Source: an uncultured Pseudocitrobacter sp. (GTDB taxonomy: Bacteria > Pseudomonadota > Gammaproteobacteria > Enterobacterales > Enterobacteriaceae). Taken from it: 64,000 nt of DNA. Position numbers and translations under genes: made by a program. The notes beneath the pieces were generated by a model. That model did not search any database, was not told the origin of the DNA, and saw only the letters and a list, made by a program, of their open reading frames with translations. This document shows, piece by piece, positions 38,139 through 48,828 of this stretch; the stretch's first letter is position 1; each line of letters begins with the position of its first letter. The DNA lies in contig CAJYVI010000020.1 in the NCBI GenBank assembly GCA_913778145.1, positions 32,564 to 96,563 of the forward strand, in the 5' to 3' direction.

Positions 38139-39497
38139 TTATTTATTCGCCATGCCCGCGGCAGGCAGCGTGTTGGGTACCGTTGTCGTCCGGCGAACAG
38201 CCAGGGTGAGCAGCGTCAACATGACGGCGCTGATGGCTGCCGGGACGGCAATCACGTAAAAAAGAGTGTCGAAAGAGAAGTTCATCGCCATCATCACCCC
38301 GCCGGAAAGCGAGCCGACAATCGCGCCGCAGCGCCCTACCGCGTTAGACCAGCTCACGCCCGTCGCACGGCTTTGGGTTGGGTAAAGCATGGCGGTTAGG
38401 GCGTTTAACCCAACCTGCGAGCCGCTAATGCCAATCCCGGTGCCGAAAATCGCCAGCGCCATCAGCCAGAGGCCGTTTTCGCTCAGGCCAATCATTACGA
38501 TGCACACCGCGCCCAGTGCGTAGCTCACAGCCAACACCCGGAAGGGGTTGAATTTGTCCATTAATACGCCGAGCAGAATTGCGCCCATCGTGCCGCCAAT
38601 CTGGAACGCTGCCGTTACCCAAGAGGCGTGTTGCAGGTCGATGCCACGATGGTTAAGCAGCGTCGGCATCCAGCTTGAGAGCAGATAGATAATCAGCAGG
38701 CTCATAAAGAACACCACCCACAGCATCAGCGTGATAGCGAGCTGGCGTCCGGCGAAAAGCTGGCCAATGCTGCCTTTGTGGACAGAGTTCGGCTCATCGA
38801 GCCAGAAGATGGTGTCGTCATGGCGCTCCTGGGTCATCTCACTGACCAGCCGCGCGATGTGCGCCTGAGGCCGCTGGCGGCGTACCATCCAGCGCGGCGA
38901 TTCCGGCAGCGCAACCAGTAAGTAGAAGAACAGGATCATCGGCAGCACGCCGCCGAGCACCAGAATGCCCGCCCAGCCAATCATGCCCACCAGCTGTGCG
39001 CTGACAATCCCGCCAAAGGCGGAACCGAGCGTGAAGCCGCAAAACATCAGCGTTACCAGTGCGCCGCGACGACGAGCTGGCAGGTATTCGGAGGTCATGG
39101 TGATGGTGTTGGGCATTGCGCCGCCCAATCCCAGCCCGGTTAAGAAGCGCAGGATCACCAGCGTTTGCAGGTCTGGCGAAAAAGCGGAGAGCAGGCTGAG
39201 GATGCCGAAAAACGCCACGCACCATTCAATGACGCGCTTACGACCAAAGCGATCGGACAGCGGCCCGCAAAGCAGCGCCCCGGCGGTGAGGCCGAGCAGG
39301 CCTGCGCCAAATAGCGGGGCCAGTTCTGCCGCCGTCAGCTGCCAGTGTGCACGGATATCGGGGGCAATAAACCCGATCGCCGCCGTGTCGAATCCATCCA
39401 TCATCACTACCAGAAAACAGCAGATAATGACACGCCACTGGAGCGCGCCGATGGGGGCTGCATCAATCAGAGCTTGTAGTTCACGTCGTTGAGTCAT
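38139..39497 (-). CDS. mhbT: 3-hydroxybenzoate MFS transporter
   Basis: A 452-residue aromatic acid:H+ symporter. Twelve helices are visible, with the AAHS-family signature [13 protein letters not shown] in helix 1, the [12 protein letters not shown] loop between helices 2 and 3, and [10 protein letters not shown] after helix 6. It matches Klebsiella MhbT in sequence and length. First gene of the operon mhbTDHIM, transcribed away from mhbR across a 125-base control region. Confidence 0.93.
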   Translation of the reverse strand: MTQRRELQALIDAAPIGALQWRVIICCFLVVMMDGFDTAAIGFIAPDIRAHWQLTAAELAPLFGAGLLGLTAGALLCGPLSDRFGRKRVIEWCVAFFGILSLLSAFSPDLQTLVILRFLTGLGLGGAMPNTITMTSEYLPARRRGALVTLMFCGFTLGSAFGGIVSAQLVGMIGWAGILVLGGVLPMILFFYLLVALPESPRWMVRRQRPQAHIARLVSEMTQERHDDTIFWLDEPNSVHKGSIGQLFAGRQLAITLMLWVVFFMSLLIIYLLSSWMPTLLNHRGIDLQHASWVTAAFQIGGTMGAILLGVLMDKFNPFRVLAVSYALGAVCIVMIGLSENGLWLMALAIFGTGIGISGSQVGLNALTAMLYPTQSRATGVSWSNAVGRCGAIVGSLSGGVMMAMNFSFDTLFYVIAVPAAISAVMLTLLTLAVRRTTTVPNTLPAAGMANK

Positions 39498-39622
39498 AAG
39501 CCATGCCTCAGGTGTGTAGGGTAGATGTTGTATTTGTTGTTTGTATGTAGCAATTTTGTGGTAATTGAAATGAGTTGTACAATGGCTTTCCGTGCAGAGT
39601 CATAACCTGGAGGTTATCGCTG
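39498..39622. promoter_or_regulatory. mhbT-mhbR divergent control region
   Basis: 125 bases between two divergent start codons, so MhbR should bind here. A short palindrome TTGTACAA lies at 39575-39582 and several T-N11-A arrangements occur, but I cannot single out the operator. The mhbR ribosome site is GGAGGT. Confidence 0.5.
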
Positions 39623-40546
39623 ATGGCAAACTGGACGCAGAAACTGAAGCTTCATCACCTGCAAATGCTGGTCGCGCTGGGCGAGCAGTGCAATCTGACC
39701 CAGGTGGCGAAAAAGATGCACATCACGCAACCTGCTCTTTCCAAGTGGCTGACACAGTTTGAAGAAGAGGTCGGGATCACACTTTTCGAGCGTCACAGCA
39801 AAGGCTTACGCCCTTCTGAAGGGGGAAAACTACTGCTTGCGCACGCTCAGCGCTTAATCAACGATCTCGAACGTTCGCAGTTTGAGATGGAACGTTTCAA
39901 ACAGGGCGGCCTGGTCGGCAGCCTGAAAATCGGTTGCTCGCCGGTGGCGACCGATTGCGTCTCGCAGGCGATTTTTCCGCTGCTCAAAGAGATGCCTTCC
40001 CTGCATCTGAACATTGAAGAAAAGGTAATGACGCCGCTGCTGCATGATTTGCAGTCAGGCGTGGTGGATGTGGTGGTCGGTCGTATCGGCGGGCGGGCGC
40101 TGGAACTGCCGTTGAATTATCAGGTGCTGTATACGGAACCCGTTTGCTTTGTTGCCCGCACCGATCATCCCCTTGCCGCGTGCGACCCGTTGAGCTGGAA
40201 GGATCTGGAGCCATGGCGCTGGATAGTCTGGCCGACCGGCACGCCCATCCGCCAGAGTATTGATAACGCCCTTGTCGATAACGGCGTGATGTTGCCGGAA
40301 AACACTATCGAATCCGCCTCAATGAACGTCAGCGTTAACCTGCTGCATAGCAGCGATATGATTTCTATTCTTTCTTTACGGCTGGCAGAACGTTACGCCC
40401 AACAGGGGCAGCTCACCATTCTGGCGTTGCCGAAGATTGAGCAGAAAGGCAGCGTCGGCGTATTCTGGAGAAAAAACGATCAGCCCTCGCAGGCGCTGAG
40501 TCGCTTTCTTTATCATTTATCGCATCCACTTCAGTCAGATGCCTGA
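39623..40546 (+). CDS. mhbR: LysR-type regulator of the gentisate operon
   Basis: A 307-residue LysR-family regulator. The N-terminal winged HTH (LHHLQMLVALGEQCNLTQVAKKMHITQPALSKWL region, residues about 9-43) is followed by the effector-binding domain. The ATG at 39623 has a GGAGGT site; an upstream in-frame start would add 16 residues without family support. Position next to mhbT and similarity to Klebsiella MhbR suggest it activates mhbTDHIM in response to 3-hydroxybenzoate or gentisate. Confidence 0.88.
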   Translation: MANWTQKLKLHHLQMLVALGEQCNLTQVAKKMHITQPALSKWLTQFEEEVGITLFERHSKGLRPSEGGKLLLAHAQRLINDLERSQFEMERFKQGGLVGSLKIGCSPVATDCVSQAIFPLLKEMPSLHLNIEEKVMTPLLHDLQSGVVDVVVGRIGGRALELPLNYQVLYTEPVCFVARTDHPLAACDPLSWKDLEPWRWIVWPTGTPIRQSIDNALVDNGVMLPENTIESASMNVSVNLLHSSDMISILSLRLAERYAQQGQLTILALPKIEQKGSVGVFWRKNDQPSQALSRFLYHLSHPLQSDA

Positions 40547-40651
40547 TGTTCCGCTTGTCTATGTCAGGTATGCTCACAATTCATGATGTGATCAGTAGCA
40601 CATTTCTGGCTTTAATTGTATGATGAATGCGTTCCATCAAGGGTAACCAAC

Positions 40652-41050
40652 ATGAGCAAATCGCTGAATATTATCTGGCAATACCTGCGTGCTTTCGTCC
40701 TGATATATGCCTGTTTATATGCGGGAATTTTTATCGCCTCGCTGCTACCGATCACTATCCCCGGCAGTATTATCGGGATGCTGATTATGTTCGTTTTACT
40801 GGCACTGCAAATTCTGCCGTCGAAGTGGGTTTTGCCGGGCTGCTACATTCTCATCCGCTATATGGCGCTGCTGTTCGTGCCTATCGGCGTGGGCGTAATG
40901 CAATATTACGACCTGCTGAGCGCCCAGTTCGGCCCTATCGTCGTCTCGTGTGCGGTCAGTACGCTCGTCGTTTTCCTGGTGGTGAGCTGGAGTTCGCACA
41001 TTATTCATGGCGAACGTAAAGTAGTTGGTCAAAAAGGAACTGACGAATGA
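40652..41050 (+). CDS. yohJ: LrgA/CidA-like membrane protein YohJ
   Basis: A 132-residue holin-like protein with four hydrophobic helices, the E. coli length, carrying the LrgA signature [15 protein letters not shown]. The family acts with LrgB-like partners in murein hydrolase control or in export of small metabolites. The ATG at 40652 is used; a longer in-frame start at 40616 lacks support. It overlaps yohK by four bases (ATGA). Confidence 0.93.
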   Translation: MSKSLNIIWQYLRAFVLIYACLYAGIFIASLLPITIPGSIIGMLIMFVLLALQILPSKWVLPGCYILIRYMALLFVPIGVGVMQYYDLLSAQFGPIVVSCAVSTLVVFLVVSWSSHIIHGERKVVGQKGTDE

Positions 41051-41742
41051 TGCACTATATCTGGTGGTCGTTGCCGCTGACGCTGGTGGTCTTTTTTGCC
41101 GCGCGCTGGCTGGCTACACGGGTAAAATTTCCGCTGCTCAATCCGCTGTTAGTGGCGATGGTGGTGATTATTCCCATCCTGCTGCTGACCGGCATTCCCT
41201 ACGATCACTATTTCCAGGGCAGCAAAGTGCTTAACGATCTGCTGCAACCGGCGGTCGTGGCCCTCGCCTTTCCGCTGTATGAACAACTGCACCAAATCCG
41301 CGCGCGCTGGAAATCGATTATCACTATCTGCTTTTTCGGCAGCGTAGTGGCGATGGTTACCGGTACTTCGGTGGCGCTGCTAATGGGCGCATCGCCCGAA
41401 ATTGCCGCCTCTATTTTACCGAAGTCGGTCACGACGCCTATCGCGATGGCCGTCGGCGGCAGCATTGGCGGCATTCCGGCCATCAGCGCCGTCTGCGTGA
41501 TTTTCGTCGGGATTCTGGGCGCGGTATTTGGTCATACCCTGCTGAACCTGATGCGCATTAATACCAAAGCCGCGCGCGGCCTGGCGATGGGGACGGCGTC
41601 GCACGCCCTCGGTACCGCTCGCTGTGCCGAAGTGGATTATCAGGAAGGCGCGTTCAGTTCGCTGGCGCTGGTACTGTGCGGGATTATTACCTCGCTGGTC
41701 GCCCCGTTCCTATTCCCGATTATTCTCTCTGTGGTCGGCTAA
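41047..41742 (+). CDS. yohK: LrgB-like membrane protein YohK
   Basis: A 231-residue protein with about seven hydrophobic helices, the LrgB/CidB partner of YohJ. Family segments visible are [22 protein letters not shown] and [16 protein letters not shown]. Four-base overlap with yohJ indicates a coupled two-gene operon. Related plant and bacterial proteins move glycolate or 2-carbon acids, but the substrate here is unknown. Confidence 0.93.
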   Translation: MMHYIWWSLPLTLVVFFAARWLATRVKFPLLNPLLVAMVVIIPILLLTGIPYDHYFQGSKVLNDLLQPAVVALAFPLYEQLHQIRARWKSIITICFFGSVVAMVTGTSVALLMGASPEIAASILPKSVTTPIAMAVGGSIGGIPAISAVCVIFVGILGAVFGHTLLNLMRINTKAARGLAMGTASHALGTARCAEVDYQEGAFSSLALVLCGIITSLVAPFLFPIILSVVG

Positions 41743-41764
41743 AATGCGACAGGTCACACATTTT

Positions 41765-41810
41765 GCATAACGTTTGCATGCGTTGCATAAATAATGAGAT
41801 TTAGATCACT
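41765..41810. promoter_or_regulatory. CytR/CRP-type control region of cdd
   Basis: Octamer-like repeats GCATAACG, TTTGCATG and CGTTGCAT (41765-41788) resemble the GTTGCATT half-sites of CytR, and TGAGATTTAGATCACT (41795-41810) is a CRP-like site. E. coli cdd is controlled by CRP and CytR, so the arrangement appears conserved. Confidence 0.6.
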
Positions 41811-41868
41811 AATAAAAGCGTAACCGGCACGTACACTGTTTACCCTTACACTGTTACGAGGCAACGCC

Positions 41869-42753
41869 ATGCATCCACGTTTTCAATCTGCTTTTTCGCA
41901 ACTGCCTGCGGACCTGCAAACAGCCATCGCTCCGGTGCTGGCTGACGCGCATTTCTCCGCGATGCTGAGCGCCGGGCAGGTCTCATCGCTGCGTAGCGCG
42001 ACAGGACTGGACGAAGACGCGCTGGCCTTCGCGCTCCTGCCGCTGGCTGCCGCCTGTGCGCGCGCCGACCTTTCCCACTTCAACGTTGGCGCCATCGCGC
42101 GCGGCGTCAGTGGGACCTGGTACTTCGGCGGCAATATGGAGTTCCTGGGCGCGACCATGCAGCAAACCGTCCATGCCGAACAAAGCGCCATCAGCCACGC
42201 CTGGCTGCGCGGTGAAAAAGCCCTCGCGGCGATCACCGTCAACTACACCCCTTGCGGCCACTGCCGTCAGTTTATGAATGAACTGAACAGCGGGCTGGCA
42301 CTGCGCATCAACCTGCCGGGCCGTGCGCCCCATACGTTGAAAGATTATTTGCCGGACGCGTTCGGTCCGAAAGATCTCGACATCAAAACGCTGCTGATGG
42401 ATGAGCAGGACCACGGTTACCCGCTGCAAGGCGATGCGTTAACTCAGGCTGCCATTAAAGCGGCGAACAAAAGTCATACGCCATACAGCAAGTCGCCCTC
42501 TGGCGTGGCGCTGGAACTGGCCGACGGTACCATTTTCAGCGGCAGCTACGCGGAAAATGCCGCCTTCAACCCAACCTTACCGCCGTTGCAAGGCGCGCTG
42601 AATCTGTTAAGCCTGCATGGTTATGATTATCCTGCCATTACCCGCGCGATGCTTGCCGAACGCGCCGATGCGCCGCTCATCCAGTGGGATGCGACGGTCG
42701 CGACGCTGAAAGCGTTAGGCTGCCAGAACATCGACCGCGTCCTTCTCGGTTAA
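41869..42753 (+). CDS. cdd: Cytidine deaminase
   Basis: A 294-residue zinc enzyme that deaminates cytidine and deoxycytidine in pyrimidine salvage, the exact E. coli length. The N-terminal catalytic domain has the HAEQSAI motif with catalytic Glu and the CGHCRQ zinc ligands; the C-terminal half is the degenerate second domain seen in dimeric enterobacterial enzymes. Confidence 0.96.
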   Translation: MHPRFQSAFSQLPADLQTAIAPVLADAHFSAMLSAGQVSSLRSATGLDEDALAFALLPLAAACARADLSHFNVGAIARGVSGTWYFGGNMEFLGATMQQTVHAEQSAISHAWLRGEKALAAITVNYTPCGHCRQFMNELNSGLALRINLPGRAPHTLKDYLPDAFGPKDLDIKTLLMDEQDHGYPLQGDALTQAAIKAANKSHTPYSKSPSGVALELADGTIFSGSYAENAAFNPTLPPLQGALNLLSLHGYDYPAITRAMLAERADAPLIQWDATVATLKALGCQNIDRVLLG

Positions 42754-42761
42754 TCTTTCAG

Positions 42762-42779
42762 TGCGGGCGAAAGCCCGCA
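42762..42779. terminator. Hairpin after cdd
   Basis: TGCGGGC / GCCCGCA arms with a GAAA tetraloop begin nine bases after the cdd stop. The stable loop suggests a terminator or mRNA end, although no T-run follows. Confidence 0.6.
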
Positions 42780-42845
42780 ACTGGCGAATTTCCCTGCAAT
42801 TAACGCGCTGATTCTTGCTCTTAAGCGGCGGGTAAAGTAGCCTGA

Positions 42846-43586
<741 letters not shown>

Positions 43587-43597
43587 TGTGTAGACTG

Positions 43598-43675
43598 TTA
43601 CGCATTATTTCCCGCTAAGCCCTCTAACGAGTAAATATTTACGCATTAATTGCGAAATATGGCATTAATGCGTAA
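43598..43675. promoter_or_regulatory. Palindromic operator before the hipA-like gene
   Basis: A perfect 12-base inverted repeat, TTACGCATTAAT at 43639-43650 and ATTAATGCGTAA at 43664-43675, is separated by 13 bases. A third partial copy, TTACGCATTA, lies at 43598-43607. The position 33 bases before the toxin start fits an operator for autorepression by the downstream HTH protein or the toxin-antitoxin complex. Confidence 0.65.
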
Positions 43676-43707
43676 GATATCACTCATTATGTCATGCGGG
43701 AGGCGTC

Positions 43708-45057
43708 ATGGAACATTTAACGATACAGGCGTTTTTACAACGCGAATGGGTCGACATTGCCCAAATAGCATTCCCCCGCAGTGATGAAAACAACTGGCGC
43801 ATTACCGAGTTACACTATCAGTCAGACTATGCCATTGAGTACCTGGAGTGTGATGATAACCATGCTGTATCGCTGGCTCATCCTGTTTCGCTCTTTTTCG
43901 AGGACAAGGGGTCACCGGGCTGGCTTCGCTTTCTCGATGATATTGTTCCCAGCGGTGCCAGTCGCCGCTATTGGGTTAATCGTCTTGATATCAATGAGTT
44001 AACTACAAGTCAGCAAAATTTCATTCTGCTGAAATACGGCACAATTTCTCCGGTAGGAAATCTACGGATTAAAGAGTCTTTGCCAGAATTTAACCCACTG
44101 GCTGAGACGCTCTGGTTTACTTTGGATGACGTTATCAACCGCGCCGCAGACTTCCTGGATTATGCCCAACAGCGTGGCGCTGCCGCCGGAGGTGCCACCG
44201 GTGCGGGTGGTGAAGCGCCGAAACTCCTGCTGCGCTATCGTAACGATCGGCAAATTTGGATTGATACCTGGCAGGATAATATCTCCAATACCGACAAACA
44301 TTATCTTGTAAAATATCCGCGTGGCGCGAGAACAGAGGTTGACTGTAATATTCTGCGTGCAGAATATCATTATTATCACGAACTTACTGAGATGGGATTT
44401 ACCACTATTCCCATAAATGGAATGCGACTTGAAGAAGGAAGAAATTATCCTTCGTTATGGCTGCCAAGATTTGACACATTCTACACTGAAGATGGCAATG
44501 TGGGGCGCTATGCCATGGAATCAGTCTATTCCATGTTACAAAAGGGACCCGGTGCAGAACTGGATCACGAAGAAACGCTGCACTCGATTATTCAAAAAAT
44601 TAGCCATAGCCATATGGTCAGTGAAGGACATTTTCACTTTGACGTTTCAGACTTTGTCATTGAATGGGTTCGACGCGATTTATTAAATATCATCTTTGGC
44701 AACAGCGATAATCATGGCCGCAACACGGCATTTATGCGCTATCAGGGCGAAATAAAACTCGCCCCCATTTACGATTTTGCACCAATGAAAGCTGACCCGG
44801 AAGGCATCCCACGCAGTACAAAATGGTCGCCCGCACTGGAAACGGGTGGAGAATATCGTTTTCCTGCTATTGCAGAAGCACTGGCAGATCTTGTTGAACC
44901 GGGCATTTTACTGGCTGCACTACAACAAACCGCAAGACAACTTTATGGACTTGAGAATCGACTCAGACAACGCGGCGTGCCGGAACAAATCATGTCCATG
45001 CCATCGATTGGATTCAAATTTATTGCTGATAAATTACATCGCTGGGGTTTGCTATGA
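43708..45057 (+). CDS. HipA-family kinase toxin
   Basis: A 449-residue protein with the HipA kinase fold. In E. coli, HipA phosphorylates glutamyl-tRNA synthetase and causes persistence. Visible are a Gly-rich loop at 157-172 (GGATGAGGEAPK), the nucleotide-binding Lys in YLVKYP (about 202), the catalytic GNSDNHGRN (D334) and the metal-binding IYDFAP (D356). The autophosphorylated Ser of E. coli HipA is not evident in the loop, where Thr164 is the only hydroxyl residue. The gene precedes its HTH partner, the reverse of hipBA, and overlaps it by four bases. AT-rich relative to neighbours. Confidence 0.82.
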   Translation: MEHLTIQAFLQREWVDIAQIAFPRSDENNWRITELHYQSDYAIEYLECDDNHAVSLAHPVSLFFEDKGSPGWLRFLDDIVPSGASRRYWVNRLDINELTTSQQNFILLKYGTISPVGNLRIKESLPEFNPLAETLWFTLDDVINRAADFLDYAQQRGAAAGGATGAGGEAPKLLLRYRNDRQIWIDTWQDNISNTDKHYLVKYPRGARTEVDCNILRAEYHYYHELTEMGFTTIPINGMRLEEGRNYPSLWLPRFDTFYTEDGNVGRYAMESVYSMLQKGPGAELDHEETLHSIIQKISHSHMVSEGHFHFDVSDFVIEWVRRDLLNIIFGNSDNHGRNTAFMRYQGEIKLAPIYDFAPMKADPEGIPRSTKWSPALETGGEYRFPAIAEALADLVEPGILLAALQQTARQLYGLENRLRQRGVPEQIMSMPSIGFKFIADKLHRWGLL

Positions 45058-45512
45058 CAGATAAAGACAGAGAAGGCGATATCAAAAAAACCATTGCCCG
45101 ATTACGTGAGCAAAACCGACAACCCTATTCAACGTCAGGTATAGCAGCACCGAGCCTACAGGCCCCGGAGGAAAAATTGCTGCGCGCTCGCGTAACGGAG
45201 AATATTGAAAAAATCGATACCGCAGAGAGAAACGCATTGATGAATGCAATCAGTTTGCAACTCCTCATGGGGAATATCACTCAAGGAGAAGCCCTGAAGC
45301 GCATGCGTATCAACCTGGTGGGAATGAAACAGGATGCTTATGCCCAGCTTGTTGGCGTATCACGTAAAACTATTTCCGATATTGAAAATAATAAAATAAA
45401 TAATTCGATCGAAACACTCAATAAAGTATTCAAGCCCTTCGGCCTGCAATTAGGATTAATGCCTACCTCACCACAACGACTAATAAGCTTGCTGAATTCC
45501 GTAAAAAAATAA
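45054..45512 (+). CDS. HTH antitoxin (HipB-like) with N-terminal extension
   Basis: A 152-residue protein with a C-terminal Xre/Cro-type HTH (about 88-130, KQDAYAQLVGVSRKTISDIEN) like HipB, preceded by an 80-residue charged helical region not found in classic HipB (88 residues). The long N-terminal part may neutralise the kinase or dimerise; this is an inference. It begins inside the toxin stop (ATGA), so its synthesis is coupled. Presumed autorepressor through the palindrome at 43598-43675. Confidence 0.78.
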   Translation: MTDKDREGDIKKTIARLREQNRQPYSTSGIAAPSLQAPEEKLLRARVTENIEKIDTAERNALMNAISLQLLMGNITQGEALKRMRINLVGMKQDAYAQLVGVSRKTISDIENNKINNSIETLNKVFKPFGLQLGLMPTSPQRLISLLNSVKK

Positions 45513-45531
45513 AATCGAATATATCATTACA

Positions 45532-45569
45532 AATAATAACCAGTTATCATTTTGATAATGGTTATTATT
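45532..45569 (+). terminator. Hairpin after the hip-like operon
   Basis: AT-rich arms AATAATAACCA..TTATCA and TGATAATGGTTATTATT pair with one bulge around TTT. It lies 20 bases after the antitoxin stop. It may end the operon and protect preT from read-through. Confidence 0.6.
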
Positions 45570-45743
45570 TGCAAATTAGTATTTACTGCTCTTCCCTGCT
45601 AATCTCCAACTTATTTTCTCTGTGTGTGAATGGATTCACAGAACACCCTTCTCCCCAGGCATAGCCTTGCTAACAGGTTATTTTCTGTCTTTAAGACGTT
45701 CTTTGCGTTCGCTTTAATTTACCGAATTATTAAGGAAGATTAT

Positions 45744-46985
45744 ATGTCGCAACAAGATTATCTGGATGAGCTAATTCCGGCCTTTACGCCATTGCTGGCG
45801 ATAAAGGAGGCCTCGCGTTGTTTGTTATGCCACGATGCGCCTTGCAGTCAGGGGTGTCCAGCCCAAACGGACCCGGGTAAATTTATCCGCTCCATCTATT
45901 TTCGTAATTTTAAAGGCGCAGCCGAAACCATCCGCGAAAATAATGCGCTGGGTGCCGTATGCGCTCGCGTTTGCCCAACGGAGAAATTATGCCAGGCGGC
46001 ATGTTCGCGCTCGGAAATCGATAAACCGATAGACATCGCCCGCCTGCAACGTTTTGTGACCGACTTTGAGCAGCAAACCAACATGCAGGTTTATCAACCG
46101 GGCAGCAAAACGCTCGGCAAAGTGGCGATTGTCGGAGCTGGCCCGGCGGGCTTACAGGCGAGCGTCACGCTCACTAACCTGGGCTATGACGTCACGCTCT
46201 TCGAAAAAGAGGCGCAGGCCGGTGGCTGGTTGCGCCACGGTATTCCGGAATTCCGTTTGCCGCAGGCCGTACTGGATAACGAAATTCAGCGCATCGCAGA
46301 GATGGGCGTAACCATCAAATGCAACAGCGAAGTGGGTAAAACCCTGACGCTGGAACAGCTGAAAGCGCAGTACCGCGCGGTTCTGCTGACCGTTGGCTTG
46401 TCTCAGGGTTCCTCACTCTCCCTCTTTGATGATGCCGAAGACGTCGAAATTGCCGTCGACTTTTTACAACGCGCCAGCCGCGCGAAAGGCGAAATCGCTG
46501 TGCCGCAAAGTGCCTTGATTATCGGCGGCGGTGATGTCGCCATGGACGTTGCCACCACGCTGAAAATGCTGGGCTGCCCTTCTGTCACCTGCGTTGCGCG
46601 TGAAACGCTGGACGAATTCCCGGCAAGCGATAAAGAGTTTACCAGCGCGCAGGAACTGGGTGTTTCCATTATCGATGGGTTCACACCGATTGGCGTTGCG
46701 GGTCATTCGGTCACCTTCCAGCACGTACGTTTACCGGGCGAGCTGAAACTGCACGCCGAGAAAATCATTCTCGCTGTCGGTCAGCACGCGCAGTTTACCG
46801 GCTTTGATCACCTGAAAGTGCAGCGTAATACGGTAGAAACAACGGATTATCAGACATCTGACCCGACGCTGTTTGCTGCGGGCGATATTGTGCAGGGAGA
46901 TAAAACGGTGGTTTATGCGGTGAAAACCGGGAAGGAAGCCGCACAGTCCATTCACCACTATTTAGAGGGAGCGTGCTCATGTTAA
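45744..46985 (+). CDS. preT: NAD-dependent dihydropyrimidine dehydrogenase subunit PreT
   Basis: A 413-residue subunit of the dihydropyrimidine dehydrogenase that reduces uracil and thymine. The N terminus carries two [4Fe-4S] motifs ([14 protein letters not shown] and [15 protein letters not shown]); then come the FAD fold [13 protein letters not shown] and the NAD fold [13 protein letters not shown] use ATG 45744, giving the E. coli length; the frame is open for 38 codons upstream but without family similarity. It overlaps preA by seven bases. Confidence 0.94.
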   Translation: MSQQDYLDELIPAFTPLLAIKEASRCLLCHDAPCSQGCPAQTDPGKFIRSIYFRNFKGAAETIRENNALGAVCARVCPTEKLCQAACSRSEIDKPIDIARLQRFVTDFEQQTNMQVYQPGSKTLGKVAIVGAGPAGLQASVTLTNLGYDVTLFEKEAQAGGWLRHGIPEFRLPQAVLDNEIQRIAEMGVTIKCNSEVGKTLTLEQLKAQYRAVLLTVGLSQGSSLSLFDDAEDVEIAVDFLQRASRAKGEIAVPQSALIIGGGDVAMDVATTLKMLGCPSVTCVARETLDEFPASDKEFTSAQELGVSIIDGFTPIGVAGHSVTFQHVRLPGELKLHAEKIILAVGQHAQFTGFDHLKVQRNTVETTDYQTSDPTLFAAGDIVQGDKTVVYAVKTGKEAAQSIHHYLEGACSC

Positions 46986-48214
46986 CAAAAGATCTTTCTG
47001 TTACCTTTTGCGGCGTTAAATTTCCTAACCCGTTCTGTCTCTCCTCTTCACCGGTCGGCAACTGCTATGAGATGTGCGCCAAAGCCTATGACACCGGCTG
47101 GGGTGGCGTGGTGTTCAAAACCATCGGCTTCTTTATCGCCAATGAAGTTTCGCCACGTTTCGATCATCTGACCAAAGAGGATACCGGCTTTATCGGCTTC
47201 AAAAATATGGAGCAGATTGCTGAGCATCCGCTGGCGGAAAACCTCGAAGCCATTCGTCGCCTGAAAGAAGATTATCCCGACAGAGTGCTGATCGCCTCTA
47301 TCATGGGCGAAAACGAGCAGCAGTGGCAGGACCTGGCGCATCTGGTTGAGAAAGCAGGGGCCGATATGATCGAGTGTAACTTCTCCTGCCCGCAAATGAC
47401 TTCTCATGCGATGGGTAGCGATGTCGGTCAAAGCCCGGAGTTAGTCGAAAAATATTGCCGCGCGGTAAAACGCGGTTCTTCTCTGCCGATGCTGGCAAAA
47501 ATGACGCCGAACATTGGCGATATGTGCGACGTAGCGCTGGCAGCAAAACGTGGCGGGGCGGACGGTATCGCGGCAATCAACACCGTGAAATCGATCACTA
47601 ACATCGATCTGAATCGTAAAATCGGGATGCCGGTGGTCAACGGTAAATCGAGCATTTCCGGTTATTCCGGCAAAGCGGTGAAACCGATCGCCCTGCGCTT
47701 TATTCAGCAGATGCGCATGCATCCTGAACTGCGTGACTTCCCCATCAGCGGGATCGGCGGGATCGAGACCTGGGAAGATGCAGCCGAATTCTTACTGCTC
47801 GGCGCAGCCACGCTGCAGGTCACAACCGGCATCATGCAGTACGGCTATCGCATCGTGGAAGATATGATCAGCGGTCTTTCCCACTATCTGGCCGATCAGG
47901 GCTTTGATTCGATCGATGAGATGTTAGGCCTGGCGAACACCAACATCGTTCCGGCGGAAGAGCTGGATCGCAGCTATATCGTTTATCCGCATATTGCGGA
48001 AGATAAATGTGTCGGCTGCGGGCGCTGCTATATCTCCTGCTACGACGGCGGCCACCAGGCGATGGAATGGAACGAAGAGACTCGTACGCCGCACTGTAAC
48101 ACCGACAAATGCGTTGGCTGCCTGCTCTGCGGGCATGTTTGCCCGGTAGCGTGTATCAGCCTTGGGCGCGTGGAGTTCAAGCCTGGCGAGAAAGAGCACG
48201 CCGTTTCACTTTAA
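46979..48214 (+). CDS. preA: NAD-dependent dihydropyrimidine dehydrogenase subunit PreA
   Basis: A 411-residue catalytic subunit. The N-terminal FMN-binding DHOD-like barrel includes [12 protein letters not shown] and the active-site Cys region [11 protein letters not shown]; the C terminus is a two-cluster ferredoxin domain ([11 protein letters not shown] and [15 protein letters not shown]) that takes electrons from PreT. Together they make the PreTA tetramer. ATG 46979 is used, overlapping preT. Confidence 0.95.
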   Translation: MLTKDLSVTFCGVKFPNPFCLSSSPVGNCYEMCAKAYDTGWGGVVFKTIGFFIANEVSPRFDHLTKEDTGFIGFKNMEQIAEHPLAENLEAIRRLKEDYPDRVLIASIMGENEQQWQDLAHLVEKAGADMIECNFSCPQMTSHAMGSDVGQSPELVEKYCRAVKRGSSLPMLAKMTPNIGDMCDVALAAKRGGADGIAAINTVKSITNIDLNRKIGMPVVNGKSSISGYSGKAVKPIALRFIQQMRMHPELRDFPISGIGGIETWEDAAEFLLLGAATLQVTTGIMQYGYRIVEDMISGLSHYLADQGFDSIDEMLGLANTNIVPAEELDRSYIVYPHIAEDKCVGCGRCYISCYDGGHQAMEWNEETRTPHCNTDKCVGCLLCGHVCPVACISLGRVEFKPGEKEHAVSL

Positions 48215-48260
48215 CCTCCAGGGATGAGGGCCGGCCTGTTTATGCAGGCCGGGATTAACC

Positions 48261-48728
48261 ATGAGTACACTAGTCGCAATTGCCCTCACCACCGGTATTC
48301 TATCGGGGATTTGGGCCTGGGTCGCCGTGACATGGAGCCTGCTCAGTTGGGCAGGATTTCTGGGTTGTACCGCCTATTTTGCCTGCCCACAGGGCGGCGT
48401 GAAGGGTCTGGGAATATCTCTGTGTACTGTAATGAGTGGTGTGTTTTGGGCAGAAGTGATTATCTACGGCAGCCAGCTAGCCCCTGAATGGTTGATGCTG
48501 GGTTATTTACTCACGGGCGTCGTGGCTTTCGTGATGTGTATTCAGGCGAAAAGTCAGTGGCTCTCTTTTGTTCCAGGCACGTTTATTGGCGCATGTTCTA
48601 CCTTTGCCGGCCATGGTGACTGGCAGTCGGTAGTCCCGTCACTTTTAGTCGGCCTGCTGTTTGGTTATACGATGAAAAATAGCGGTTTATTTCTCGCCGA
48701 ACGTTGGCCACAGGCGAAAAAATCGTAA
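48261..48728 (+). CDS. DUF1097 membrane protein
   Basis: A 155-residue protein with about five hydrophobic helices and the DUF1097 pattern (GIWAWVAVTWSLLSWAGFLG, the PQGGVKG loop, and FVPGTFIGACSTFAG). It resembles E. coli YcdZ in length and style; function unknown. It lies 46 bases after preA in the same direction, where E. coli has no such gene, and may be read with preTA. Confidence 0.8.
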   Translation: MSTLVAIALTTGILSGIWAWVAVTWSLLSWAGFLGCTAYFACPQGGVKGLGISLCTVMSGVFWAEVIIYGSQLAPEWLMLGYLLTGVVAFVMCIQAKSQWLSFVPGTFIGACSTFAGHGDWQSVVPSLLVGLLFGYTMKNSGLFLAERWPQAKKS

Positions 48729-48732
48729 CAAC

Positions 48733-48820
48733 CGCCAGATGGCGCATTGCTTATCTGGCCTACAAAATCAATACATTACCAGGATAATGTAGGCCGGGTA
48801 AGCGCAGCGCCACCCGGCAA
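48733..48820. repeat. REP/BIME element between the DUF1097 gene and mglC
   Basis: Two inverted REP units (CGCCAGATGGCGCATTGC to TTATCTGGCCTAC, and TGTAGGCCGGGTAAGCGCAG to CACCCGGCAA) lie between convergent genes. Confidence 0.85.
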
Positions 48821-48828
48821 TCGCAGCG

